Source: Sphaerochaeta sp. (lineage in GTDB: Bacteria > Spirochaetota > Spirochaetia > Sphaerochaetales > Sphaerochaetaceae). Taken from it: 64,000 nucleotides of DNA. Under the pieces are notes generated by a model, which was not told the DNA's origin, made no database searches, and was given only the letters and a program-made list of their open reading frames with translations. Shown piece by piece: positions 24,546 to 32,200 of the stretch (position 1 is the first letter of the stretch; each line of letters begins with the position of its first letter). The translations under genes and the position numbers were made by a program. The stretch spans positions 1 through 64,000 of the forward strand of contig JAGYOG010000004.1 in assembly GCA_018399495.1 (NCBI GenBank), given 5' to 3'.

Positions 24546-26500
24546 ATGTTACCTCGCAGTGCCCCAAGAAGTGTGTCACCATCTACAGGGATTTTCCCAA
24601 CCGGGGAACCGAGGGCTTGGTCCAAGGCTGAGATGAACGTGCTGGTGATTACTCCTTTCAAAGCGCTTGTAATTGAAGAAGAGATTTGTTGGCCCTCATC
24701 TTTTATGGTGATTTCAATATGGAACGTATCGCTATGGCTCAAGAGCGCCCCTGCTTCTCTGAGGGTGGTGACAATCGTGTGACGGATCTTGCTTCTTAGA
24801 CTTTGTTCATCGAACACCCTGGAGAGAGATACTGCACACCATACCCTGCGTACGAGAGGTTGCAGGGTGACCGAGTTGATTTCCAGCTCCAATACGGCAG
24901 CTACCCAGCTATTGCTAAGAAACATGGAACCTTTCATTCCTGGTTGTTTTGGGGAGAGTACACTCTCGCAGATAGGCAATGGTTGGACAAACCGTTTTTC
25001 CTTGATCAGATTGCAGGCCTTTTGGATCTGTTGAGGCATTCTTCCACTATTGGCGGTGAGCACAGAGGGGCCGCTGTCGAGTATTTCTTTCTGCTCCTCA
25101 ACGAAGGAAATATCACTTTTTGCGACCTGGAGTTCCTCACTTATTATCTGTCTCCAGATCTCGGCACTGGAGCCGACGGTGTAGAATGATGTGTTCACTT
25201 CCACTTTGTTGTTTGGATTGAGAGTTATCTGTACAGGTTGTGGTGGCAGTGAACGGCACTCACTGCTGAATCCGCTGATACCTGCACCACAGGCAAGGGC
25301 AACGCCCCTGCTGTAATTGAAGAAGGTTGAGAGTTTGACGCGCATCTGGGCCTGCATCTCATAGGCAGCATTTTTTCTTTGGAAATCACTTGAGTCACTG
25401 ACTGATGTAATCAGTTCCTTGAGTTTTGCGTACTTGTCTGAGCGGATCACTTGGCTGTGGGAGGAACTCTCAGAAGCAAATTTCAACCGCCAGGTAAGGG
25501 GATTGTACCCACTGAGTTTTGCCAAGGCACTATAGTGGGTTTCCGTTGAGCAGAGTGCCTCGCTGTAGCCTAAATCCCCAAAGAAGTGTGCAGGTCTTCT
25601 ACGAGAAGTAGCAAACGTAATGGTGATGGCCAGCGAAATCAAGGTATACAGCGGTACCAATCCAGCAATGAGTTGATTTGCCATCTCATCGCTGAACATC
25701 GTGACACTACCTTGGTCAACTACTACCTCGATTGATTCAGCTTGAATACGGCCGTCGCTGAAGTACCATGTTTTTCTCTTGATGGTGAGATCGGGGCGGA
25801 AGCTTTCTGCATTAAGGAGTATTTCAACGGGACAGTTGCCTTTAAGGCAGGCAATAGAAGCAATGGCACACAGGGTGCTTGGTGTAATGAGCATCTCATC
25901 ATGCGGTGCAAAAAAAGGTTCGCGATGGATCACAATACGGCGTTTGGGTATTCCTGTTACATCACTTACGGTTTCCCTTACATGGCTTGGCCACTGTGTT
26001 GGGGTGGAAATATACAAAATGTCATCTTCAAGCACTACACTGATGCGTGAAAGTGTATTACTTTCATAATTGCTACCACTATAGCGGTATGTACGTTCCA
26101 TAACCTCCAGACCTTTTTCCTTGATTGCTTCTTCTAGGTTGCCAAATTGGTAGGAGAATGGTTTTGCTTCCTGTGGGGGACCGGGTTCTTCTTCACTGGG
26201 AAGTTGGTAGGAAATATTGATCTCCTTGCTCTTAAGTTGGACAGACTCTGTGTCGTAGCCAAATAGTGCAAGGATGGGTTGTTGATAGTAGGAGATGACA
26301 GAGGAGGTGAGCAAGGGTGTGGATGCATCTAGGACTCGTACACGGTTTGTACCAGGGATATCCCTGGTTGTGACCAGTACAAAGTTATTGTCCAATACAG
26401 GTAAGGAGATTTCCTCTATTCGGCCGGCTTCGACCGATGAAGTGACGATGTAGCCATGAAGGGTGGTCACCTTGCCTGTCGATGATCGTTTTTCTGCCAT
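24542..26500 (-). CDS. Large (molybdopterin-type) subunit, divergent
   Basis: A 652-residue protein that by position and overall order is the molybdopterin-binding subunit of a xanthine-dehydrogenase-like enzyme. Recognisable blocks are ISTPTQWPSHVRETVSDVTGIPKRRIVIHRE and the C-terminal FISALDQALGSPVGKIPVDGDTLL. It is about 100 residues shorter than typical large subunits. The conserved C-terminal GxGE segment that supplies the catalytic glutamate appears as SALKGVIT, with no Glu at the aligned place. It may have lost classical hydroxylase activity or use a different substrate. The ATG follows GGAACATTGC. Confidence 0.7.
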   Translation of the reverse strand: MAEKRSSTGKVTTLHGYIVTSSVEAGRIEEISLPVLDNNFVLVTTRDIPGTNRVRVLDASTPLLTSSVISYYQQPILALFGYDTESVQLKSKEINISYQLPSEEEPGPPQEAKPFSYQFGNLEEAIKEKGLEVMERTYRYSGSNYESNTLSRISVVLEDDILYISTPTQWPSHVRETVSDVTGIPKRRIVIHREPFFAPHDEMLITPSTLCAIASIACLKGNCPVEILLNAESFRPDLTIKRKTWYFSDGRIQAESIEVVVDQGSVTMFSDEMANQLIAGLVPLYTLISLAITITFATSRRRPAHFFGDLGYSEALCSTETHYSALAKLSGYNPLTWRLKFASESSSHSQVIRSDKYAKLKELITSVSDSSDFQRKNAAYEMQAQMRVKLSTFFNYSRGVALACGAGISGFSSECRSLPPQPVQITLNPNNKVEVNTSFYTVGSSAEIWRQIISEELQVAKSDISFVEEQKEILDSGPSVLTANSGRMPQQIQKACNLIKEKRFVQPLPICESVLSPKQPGMKGSMFLSNSWVAAVLELEINSVTLQPLVRRVWCAVSLSRVFDEQSLRSKIRHTIVTTLREAGALLSHSDTFHIEITIKDEGQQISSSITSALKGVITSTFISALDQALGSPVGKIPVDGDTLLGALRGNI

Positions 26501-26511
26501 GCAATGTTCCT

Positions 26512-26553
26512 CTCTCGAGTATGAAAGATACCATGTCCCGCTCTCGAGGGCAA
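26512..26553 (-). promoter_or_regulatory. Promoter of the molybdenum-hydroxylase-like operon with twin CTCTCGAG sites
   Basis: On the minus strand TTGCCC (26553-26548), a 17-bp spacer and TATCTT (26530-26525) form a promoter 25 bp before the start codon. The octamer CTCTCGAG occurs twice, at 26541-26548 (touching the -35) and 26512-26519 (at about +1), 29 bp apart. That is a plausible operator pair for an unidentified regulator. Confidence 0.5.
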
Positions 26554-26575
26554 TGAGAGAAACCCCCTACTCCGC

Positions 26576-26604
26576 TTGCAAGGCAAGGGTGCAAGCCGTA
26601 CAAT
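26576..26604 (+). promoter_or_regulatory. Promoter of ligA, apparently leaderless
   Basis: TTGCAA (26576-26581), a 17-bp spacer and TACAAT (26599-26604) precede the ligA ATG at 26612 by seven bases. No clear ribosome-binding site is present. Confidence 0.6.
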
Positions 26605-26611
26605 TAGGGTT

Positions 26612-28717
26612 ATGAATACCCATGAAGCATCACACCTTGACGAGGTTCGTTCCTTGATAGAACAGCTTTCACACTATCAGAAAGCATATTATGTCGATAA
26701 CCAGCCCTTGGTAAGCGACACAGAATATGACCGTCTCTTTGACCGGCTGCTAAACTTGGAGAGTCGGTATCCCTCGCTACGTTTTCCAGATTCACCCACC
26801 CAAAGGGTTGGAAGTGATCTGGATGCAACGTTTCCAGAGGTGCGTCATACCATTCCGGTACTGAGCCTTGATAAAGCATATGCTGATGGTGAGTTGCTCT
26901 CCTGGATTGAGCGAACCGGAACAAAAGTCTCCCGGGATTTGGGGATTGTCATCGAGGAAAAAATAGACGGTATCTCCATCGTGCTCTACTACGAGGGAGG
27001 CTATCTTGTGAGAGCCGTGACTCGTGGAAATGGGACAATCGGCAATGATGTTACGGCTAATGTAAAGACCATTGCTTCCATTCCTCTGCGCTTGAATGAG
27101 CCGGTAACCATAGCTGTCAGGGGAGAGGTTTACCTTCCGAAAGACAAGTTTGAAACACTCAATTCCCAGATGGAGATCCCCTATGCAAATCCACGGAACC
27201 TTGCTGCGGGAACCATCAGAAGGATCAAGAGCAGCGAGGTGGCAAAGGTGCCTCTCCAGATATTTGTGTATGAAGGATTCTGGGAGGGGGAGACAGATCT
27301 CAAGGATCATCTTTCCATCCTCAGCAAGCTCTCCTTATATGGCTTTAGGATCAACAGTAATTTTGCCTACTTTACAAAAGATGCAGAGCAGGCAAAACGC
27401 CAGCTTGGAGAAGCAAATCTCAAAGGGTATGCCGGTGCCTATACAGATATTGCTTCCTATATCCGGGAACACACCAGTAAACGAGCTTCGCTTGGCTATG
27501 AAATAGATGGTTTGGTTGCCAAGGTCAATGAACTTGAAGTTCGCCAGCAGCTCGGTTATACGGCTCATCATCCACGGTGGGCGATGGCCTACAAGTTCGA
27601 GTCTCCCCAAGCACAGACCACGTTGCTTACCATAGATTTGCAGGTCGGGAGAACCGGACGGGTCACCCCGGTTGCACGGGTCAAGCCTGTGCAGGTAGCT
27701 GGTTCCACCATCAGCAACATTACCCTCCACAACCAGGATTACATCAACATGCTGGAACTTGCTTTGGGGGATGTCGTGGAAATTTCGCGCAGGGGAGATG
27801 TTATCCCTGCTGTGGAGCGAGTTATCGAAAAGAATGAGGACTCTGAGGGAGTATATAAGATGGACCCCTTCTGTCCTGTATGCGGGACGGCGTTGGTGGA
27901 AAAGGGGGCTCATACCTTTTGTCCCAATTCCCAGTGTCCTGCGCAAGTAAGGGGACGAATCGAATTTTTCATCTCCAAGGATGGTATGGATATTGATAAC
28001 TTCGGTCCTGAGACCGCCGCTGTCCTGATAGAGCAAGGGGTGTTGCAGGATGTCCCTGATATCTATTGGATTGATTATCGAAAAGTACTGGGTGAGTTGA
28101 GTGGGTTTGGAGAGAAGAAGATTCGTTTGCTTGAAAAGGGTGTTAAACAGTCCAAGAAACGGAGTTTCAGAAAAGTTCTCATCTCCTTGGGAATTCCTGA
28201 ACTGGGTAAGAAAGGGGCTCAGATCTTGATTGAATCTGGTTTGGACAGCATGGAAAAGCTCCTTGATGTAGCCAAACGTCAGGATGTGGAGAGGCTTACC
28301 AGTATCAAGCAGATTGGGGAGAAAAGTGCGAAGCTCTACATAGACGCATTGAATAATCCCGCCATGCAAGAGCGGATTACGGCGTTGGCAAATCTAGGTT
28401 TGGCAATGGAAGAGAAGGAAGAGGAACATGACTTGGTGGACGAGAGTTTTTCAGGTCAGGTGTGGTGCGTTACTGGTTCTTTTGAACACTTTAATCCTCG
28501 TTCCAAGGCAATGGATGAGGTGCTTAGGCGGGGAGGGAGGACTGTCAGTACAGTGACGAACAAGACAACCCACCTACTTGCAGGGAGCGGAGGAGGGAGT
28601 AAGCTTAACAAGGCACAAGAAATCGGGATAACGATTGTAGATGAACAAACCTTCCTTACATTGTTGGGTGGAATGGAAAAACGAGGAGAAGAAAGACAAG
28701 GCGAACTCTTTTTTTAG
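26612..28717 (+). CDS. ligA: NAD-dependent DNA ligase
   Basis: A 701-residue LigA that seals nicks in replication and repair. In order: the Ia domain with YYxxD-like HYQKAYYVDNQPLVSDTEYDRLFDRL; the adenylation domain with Lys117 in EEKIDG; the OB-fold; the four-cysteine zinc finger (CPVCG, HTFCPNSQCP); helix-hairpin-helix repeats (GFGEKKIRLLEKG, IKQIGEKSAKLY); and a C-terminal BRCT domain (GQVWCVTGSFEHFNPRSKAMDEVLRRGG). Length is normal. The ATG at 26612 is set by the promoter whose -10 ends seven bases upstream. It is divergent from the molybdenum-hydroxylase-like operon. Confidence 0.97.
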   Translation: MNTHEASHLDEVRSLIEQLSHYQKAYYVDNQPLVSDTEYDRLFDRLLNLESRYPSLRFPDSPTQRVGSDLDATFPEVRHTIPVLSLDKAYADGELLSWIERTGTKVSRDLGIVIEEKIDGISIVLYYEGGYLVRAVTRGNGTIGNDVTANVKTIASIPLRLNEPVTIAVRGEVYLPKDKFETLNSQMEIPYANPRNLAAGTIRRIKSSEVAKVPLQIFVYEGFWEGETDLKDHLSILSKLSLYGFRINSNFAYFTKDAEQAKRQLGEANLKGYAGAYTDIASYIREHTSKRASLGYEIDGLVAKVNELEVRQQLGYTAHHPRWAMAYKFESPQAQTTLLTIDLQVGRTGRVTPVARVKPVQVAGSTISNITLHNQDYINMLELALGDVVEISRRGDVIPAVERVIEKNEDSEGVYKMDPFCPVCGTALVEKGAHTFCPNSQCPAQVRGRIEFFISKDGMDIDNFGPETAAVLIEQGVLQDVPDIYWIDYRKVLGELSGFGEKKIRLLEKGVKQSKKRSFRKVLISLGIPELGKKGAQILIESGLDSMEKLLDVAKRQDVERLTSIKQIGEKSAKLYIDALNNPAMQERITALANLGLAMEEKEEEHDLVDESFSGQVWCVTGSFEHFNPRSKAMDEVLRRGGRTVSTVTNKTTHLLAGSGGGSKLNKAQEIGITIVDEQTFLTLLGGMEKRGEERQGELFF

Positions 28718-28727
28718 CGTCGTTTTA

Positions 28728-28756
28728 GTGACATTTCTCCAGAAAACGTATATACA
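28728..28756 (+). promoter_or_regulatory. Promoter of the aminotransferase operon
   Basis: GTGACA (28728-28733), a 17-bp spacer and TATACA (28751-28756). The -10 ends 5 bp before an ATG at 28762 and 23 bp before the better-supported ATG at 28780, so the 5' leader can hold little more than the GGAGGA site. Confidence 0.6.
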
Positions 28757-28779
28757 TACCCATGACTGGAGGACAGATT

Positions 28780-30078
28780 ATGCATGTACTAGCTAAAGAA
28801 CTGAATGAGACGTTGCAGGGTACCATCGTGGGCGCAATGCTCTCCGACGTAGGACGAAGGATGTTTTTCCCCAAGGGAATCGTCGCCCAAAGCGCCGAAG
28901 CCGGCAAAAAAGCCACTCGGTTCAACGCCACTATCGGGATGGCTACATCCCATGGGCAACCGATGTATTTGTCGGATATTTATCATCAATTTACTGAAAA
29001 CGCCTTCAAGCCCTCCGAATTGTTTTCCTATGCACCTGGTGGTGGGGATCCCAACCTTAGGGTTCTGTGGAAAGAGCAAATGATTATCAAGAATCCCAGC
29101 CTTCAGGGAAAGACTTTCAGTCTCCCGGTTGTTACCGCTGGGCTGACACATGGGTTACAGATGATGGCTCAGCTTTTTGTCCAGGAATGCGACACGTTGG
29201 TAATGCCGAACCTTGCTTGGGATAACTATGAGTTGATCTTTTTCCATCAGATGAATGCTTCTATCAAGACTTTCGATCTCTATACCCCCGAAGGTGGGTT
29301 CAATGTGGAAGGGATGAGAGAAGTCCTTGCTGCAATTCCAGAGAGAAAGGCACACATTTTGCTCAACTTTCCCAACAACCCGACCGGATACACACCAAAT
29401 AAGGTCCAAATGCAGGCCATAGCGGACACCCTTATTTCGCTTGCAGAAGAGGGAATGCAGTTGATGGTCCTCAGTGATGATGCCTACTATGGCCTCTTCT
29501 ACGAGGAAGAAACAGCTACAGAGAGCTTGTTCTCATTGATTTGTGATGCTCATCCCAATATTTTTGCAATCAAGTGTGATGCTGCGACCAAGGAAGAGAT
29601 GGCCTGGGGTTTTCGTATTGGATTTATCACGTATGGGAGCAAGAGCCTGAATGAAGAACACTATGATGCCTTGAACAAGAAGACCTTGGGCATCATCAGG
29701 AGTACCGTCTCAAACAGCGGCCGTCCGGCACAGAGCTTGCTTCTCAAGGCAATTCGGAATACTAAGCAGCATGAGACAGACAAACAAGCTGCCAAGATGG
29801 AAATGGAGAAACGTTACCACACACTCAAGGAAGCATTGAAGAAACATGAGGGTAATGATTTGCTCAAACCGTATCCATTCAACAGTGGGTACTTCATGGC
29901 CTTTGATTGCAAAGGGAGTGCAGAACAACTGCGCAGGCATTTACTTGATACCTACCAGATTGGAAGTATCAATATTGCCGATGTTACCCTGAGGATTGCC
30001 TATTGTTCGGTAGAGTGTGATAGAATAGGAGAACTAGTGGATTTCGTGTACCAGGCGGCAGGAGAGGCATGGAACTAA
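28780..30078 (+). CDS. PLP-dependent aminotransferase, class I/II
   Basis: A 432-residue fold-type I aminotransferase. The PLP lysine is in AIKCDAATKEEMAWGFRIGF, and the family NNPTGYTP and VLSDDAYYGLFYEE blocks are present. The substrate is not evident. I chose the ATG at 28780 because GGAGGA lies eight bases upstream; an in-frame ATG at 28762 would add six residues and would fit a leaderless mRNA. It overlaps the ModE-like regulator gene by 10 bp and heads a three-gene operon with phosphofructokinase. Confidence 0.87.
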   Translation: MHVLAKELNETLQGTIVGAMLSDVGRRMFFPKGIVAQSAEAGKKATRFNATIGMATSHGQPMYLSDIYHQFTENAFKPSELFSYAPGGGDPNLRVLWKEQMIIKNPSLQGKTFSLPVVTAGLTHGLQMMAQLFVQECDTLVMPNLAWDNYELIFFHQMNASIKTFDLYTPEGGFNVEGMREVLAAIPERKAHILLNFPNNPTGYTPNKVQMQAIADTLISLAEEGMQLMVLSDDAYYGLFYEEETATESLFSLICDAHPNIFAIKCDAATKEEMAWGFRIGFITYGSKSLNEEHYDALNKKTLGIIRSTVSNSGRPAQSLLLKAIRNTKQHETDKQAAKMEMEKRYHTLKEALKKHEGNDLLKPYPFNSGYFMAFDCKGSAEQLRRHLLDTYQIGSINIADVTLRIAYCSVECDRIGELVDFVYQAAGEAWN

Positions 30079-30449
30079 AAGCGAAGCTCTACCTCGTCGA
30101 TGAGGAAGGCAATAAATTCATGGGAATCGGAGTGATGTGGTTGCTGGAACAAGTTGAGCAGCAGAATTCATTGCGCAAGGCAGCTTCTTTTTTGGGCATC
30201 TCCTACTCCAAGGCATTTGCCATGGTCCAGAACTTGGAAAGAAGTCTTGGGGTTCCTGTTCTGAATCGACGAAAAGGTGGAGCGAATCGTGAAGGTGCGA
30301 CATTAACGGAGTTTGCTGTACAGTTTATTGGACTATATCGGCAATTCAACAAGCAGGCCAAAGGGAATCTTTCTTCTCCGTTTTCTCGGTTCAAGAAAGA
30401 ACTGGGTTCGTTGCTTGAGGAATATGATGAGCATGGAGGCGAGATGTAA
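30069..30449 (+). CDS. ModE-type winged-helix DNA-binding protein without molybdate domain
   Basis: A 126-residue protein matching the LysR-like N-terminal domain of ModE. It has GIGVMWLLEQVEQQNSLRKAASFLGISYSKAFAMVQNLERSLGVPVLNRRKGG with a clear helix-turn-helix, then GATLTEFAVQFIGLYRQF. There is no molbindin domain, so if it senses molybdate it does so another way. It lies between an aminotransferase and a phosphofructokinase, and its stop overlaps the next start (TAATG). It could regulate this operon or the nearby molybdenum-hydroxylase-like genes; neither is shown. Confidence 0.8.
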   Translation: MELKAKLYLVDEEGNKFMGIGVMWLLEQVEQQNSLRKAASFLGISYSKAFAMVQNLERSLGVPVLNRRKGGANREGATLTEFAVQFIGLYRQFNKQAKGNLSSPFSRFKKELGSLLEEYDEHGGEM

Positions 30450-31786
30450 TGAATAAGAAAATGGATTTTTCCATACCTAATCTGGGAGTTGCTAAAATTT
30501 CTTCCCCTATTATCATGAGTACATCCCAGAACGATGGGCAGGCAGATTATGTGGATGATAGTGATCACATTCTGTTTGGTATCGATACGGATATTAATAA
30601 AGATGGGCATCCAGTTCCACGCCATGAGGAGACTGTCGAACTTGCAGGGCCTCGTTCTAAAATCTACTTCAATCCTGCCCATGTGCACGCGGCCATCGCG
30701 ACCTGTGGCGGTATTTGCCCAGGCTTGAATAATGTGATCAGAGCTGTGGTACGCTGTTTTTGGTACCGCTATGGGGTAAGGAGGATCAGTGGTATTCAGT
30801 TTGGCTATCAGGGTCTGCTCGAGAATAGTCCCTGGCCTTTGATTCCCCTCGATCCGGATGTCGTAGACGATATTCAGGAGAAAGGTGGGACCATCCTTGG
30901 GTCCTCCCGTGGTGGAGGCAAGCAGATCGAAGAGATTGTTGATTCCCTTGAACGACTGAACATCAATATTCTTGTAACCGTTGGTGGTGATGGAACCCTC
31001 CGTGGGGCGTGGGAAATCTATGAGGAAGTCAAGAAGCGAGGATTGAAGATTTCCATCATTGGTATTCCAAAAACCATAGACAATGACCTTTCTTTTATCC
31101 AAAGTTCGTTTGGGGTGGATACTGCAGTTCAGATGGCGGTTCCTGTAGTACGTAGTGCCCACGTGGAAGCGAAGAATTCCATCCATGGTATTGGCTTGGT
31201 GAAGGTGATGGGACGTGAGTCTGGCTTCATTGCCGCTCAGACGGCCCTAGCTCAAAGTGATGTGAACTTTTGTCTGATTCCCGAGAATCCGTTTGACCTG
31301 GATGGTCCTAATGGATTGCTTGAGCATCTCAGGAGAAGAGTGCTTGATCGTGGACATGCGGTCATTCTGGTCAGTGAAGGAGCAGGGCAGGATTTGGTTC
31401 CTGAAACTGGGGAGAAGGATGCATCTGGGAATGTGAAATATCATGATATTGGGGTATTCCTCAAGGATAAGATCATTGAGTATTTCAGGAAAGAGGGTAT
31501 TGAGACTAATGTTAAGTACATTGATCCTTCCTATATCATCCGCAGTGCTTCTGCTGATTCCTATGATTCGATTTATTGTGCTCGTCTCGGCGCACACGCC
31601 GCGCATGCAGCAATGGCAGGCAAGACCCAGTCCTTGATTGGATTGATTCATAACCGGTTTGTGCACTTACCGATCAGCTTGGCTGTTTCCAGCCGTAATC
31701 ATGTAGACCTGGAAGGTTCCTTGTGGAGAGACGTACTGGAAAATACACGCCAACCCCTGTCGATGAAGAATTTTAACTTCGACTAA
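30449..31786 (+). CDS. 6-phosphofructokinase (GGDG / PKTIDND type)
   Basis: A 445-residue phosphofructokinase that phosphorylates fructose 6-phosphate in glycolysis. An N-terminal extension of about 85 residues precedes the core (ATCGGICPGLNNVIRAVV, TVGGDGTLRGAW, IPKTIDNDL, VMGRESGFIA). The GGDG glycine predicts ATP rather than pyrophosphate as donor, while the lysine in PKTIDND resembles pyrophosphate enzymes. That combination is known from trypanosome, plant and spirochaete long ATP-PFKs. The gene starts on the last base of the regulator's stop codon, and a strong terminator follows. Confidence 0.88.
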   Translation: MNKKMDFSIPNLGVAKISSPIIMSTSQNDGQADYVDDSDHILFGIDTDINKDGHPVPRHEETVELAGPRSKIYFNPAHVHAAIATCGGICPGLNNVIRAVVRCFWYRYGVRRISGIQFGYQGLLENSPWPLIPLDPDVVDDIQEKGGTILGSSRGGGKQIEEIVDSLERLNINILVTVGGDGTLRGAWEIYEEVKKRGLKISIIGIPKTIDNDLSFIQSSFGVDTAVQMAVPVVRSAHVEAKNSIHGIGLVKVMGRESGFIAAQTALAQSDVNFCLIPENPFDLDGPNGLLEHLRRRVLDRGHAVILVSEGAGQDLVPETGEKDASGNVKYHDIGVFLKDKIIEYFRKEGIETNVKYIDPSYIIRSASADSYDSIYCARLGAHAAHAAMAGKTQSLIGLIHNRFVHLPISLAVSSRNHVDLEGSLWRDVLENTRQPLSMKNFNFD

Positions 31787-31808
31787 GCAGGAAAATTGTA
31801 CTAAGAGA

Positions 31809-31836
31809 GGGAGGCTTTCAATGGCTTCCCTTTTTT
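31809..31836 (+). terminator. Intrinsic terminator after phosphofructokinase
   Basis: GGGAGGC (31809-31815) and GCTTCCC (31824-31830), with one G-U pair and an 8-base loop, are followed by six T. Confidence 0.88.
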
Positions 31837-32030
31837 GCATTTTAAAACTGTACGTGTTCCATCTAACAGATTTCCAAGACAGTATGTAAAGGATTTTAGG
31901 AAACCTTGGATGATTTTTAGAAAAAATGAATGTCTGTGATATAACTTGCTATCCAGTAATTAAAAAGAATATTAAAAAAATGTAAAAACTTCAAAAACCC
32001 TCTTGATTAAAATATTAGTTATGTACTATT
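31837..32030. other. AT-rich intergenic stretch without genes
   Basis: About 190 bp of strongly A/T-rich DNA between the phosphofructokinase terminator and the candidate small RNA. A possible promoter for the small RNA lies at its right end: TTGATT at 32003-32008 and TACTAT at 32024-32029, with a short 15-bp spacer. I see no ORF, tRNA or repeat here. Confidence 0.5.
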
Positions 32031-32156
32031 GTCTGTCTCAGAAAGAGAACGACATGCTTCTGTACCCGTTGGGTCTGTTAGCAACAAAATCGGATTTTTT
32101 CTAACCTCCTTTTGTTCCCTCCAGGGTTTAACCTCCTTTTCCCTGGGGGGTTTTTC
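32031..32156 (+). ncRNA. Candidate small RNA with two anti-Shine-Dalgarno (CCUCCUUUU) motifs
   Basis: A region of about 125 nt with its own likely promoter and a strong terminator. The terminator stem pairs CCCTCCAGGG (32117-32126) with CCCTGGGGGG (32141-32150, one G-U) and is followed by five T. A second hairpin forms from GTTAG...AAAATCGGATTTT...CTAAC around 32078-32105. CCTCCTTTT occurs at 32105-32113, between the hairpins, and again at 32132-32140, inside the terminator loop. This equals the 3' tail of 16S rRNA that binds ribosome-binding sites. The downstream HAD gene has its own promoter after the terminator, so this looks like a separate unit and not an attenuator. Confidence 0.45.
32117..32155 (+). 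terminator. Intrinsic terminator of the candidate small RNA
   Basis: A 10-bp GC-rich stem (32117-32126 / 32141-32150) with a 14-base loop is followed by TTTTT. Confidence 0.8.
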
Positions 32157-32162
32157 TATTTG

Positions 32163-32191
32163 TTGACGCCTTCTAGTAAAGAGCGTATCAT
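32163..32191 (+). promoter_or_regulatory. Promoter of the HAD hydrolase gene, near-leaderless
   Basis: TTGACG (32163-32168), a 17-bp spacer and TATCAT (32186-32191). The ATG lies at 32201, nine bases after the -10, so the leader would be about 0-4 nt. No ribosome-binding site is visible. Confidence 0.7.
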
Positions 32192-32200
32192 CTGCGAACA

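Noticed and set aside
27335-28369. Long open frame (344 codons) antisense to ligA
   Set aside because: LigA is unambiguous on the other strand with normal motifs; the antisense frame has no family features.
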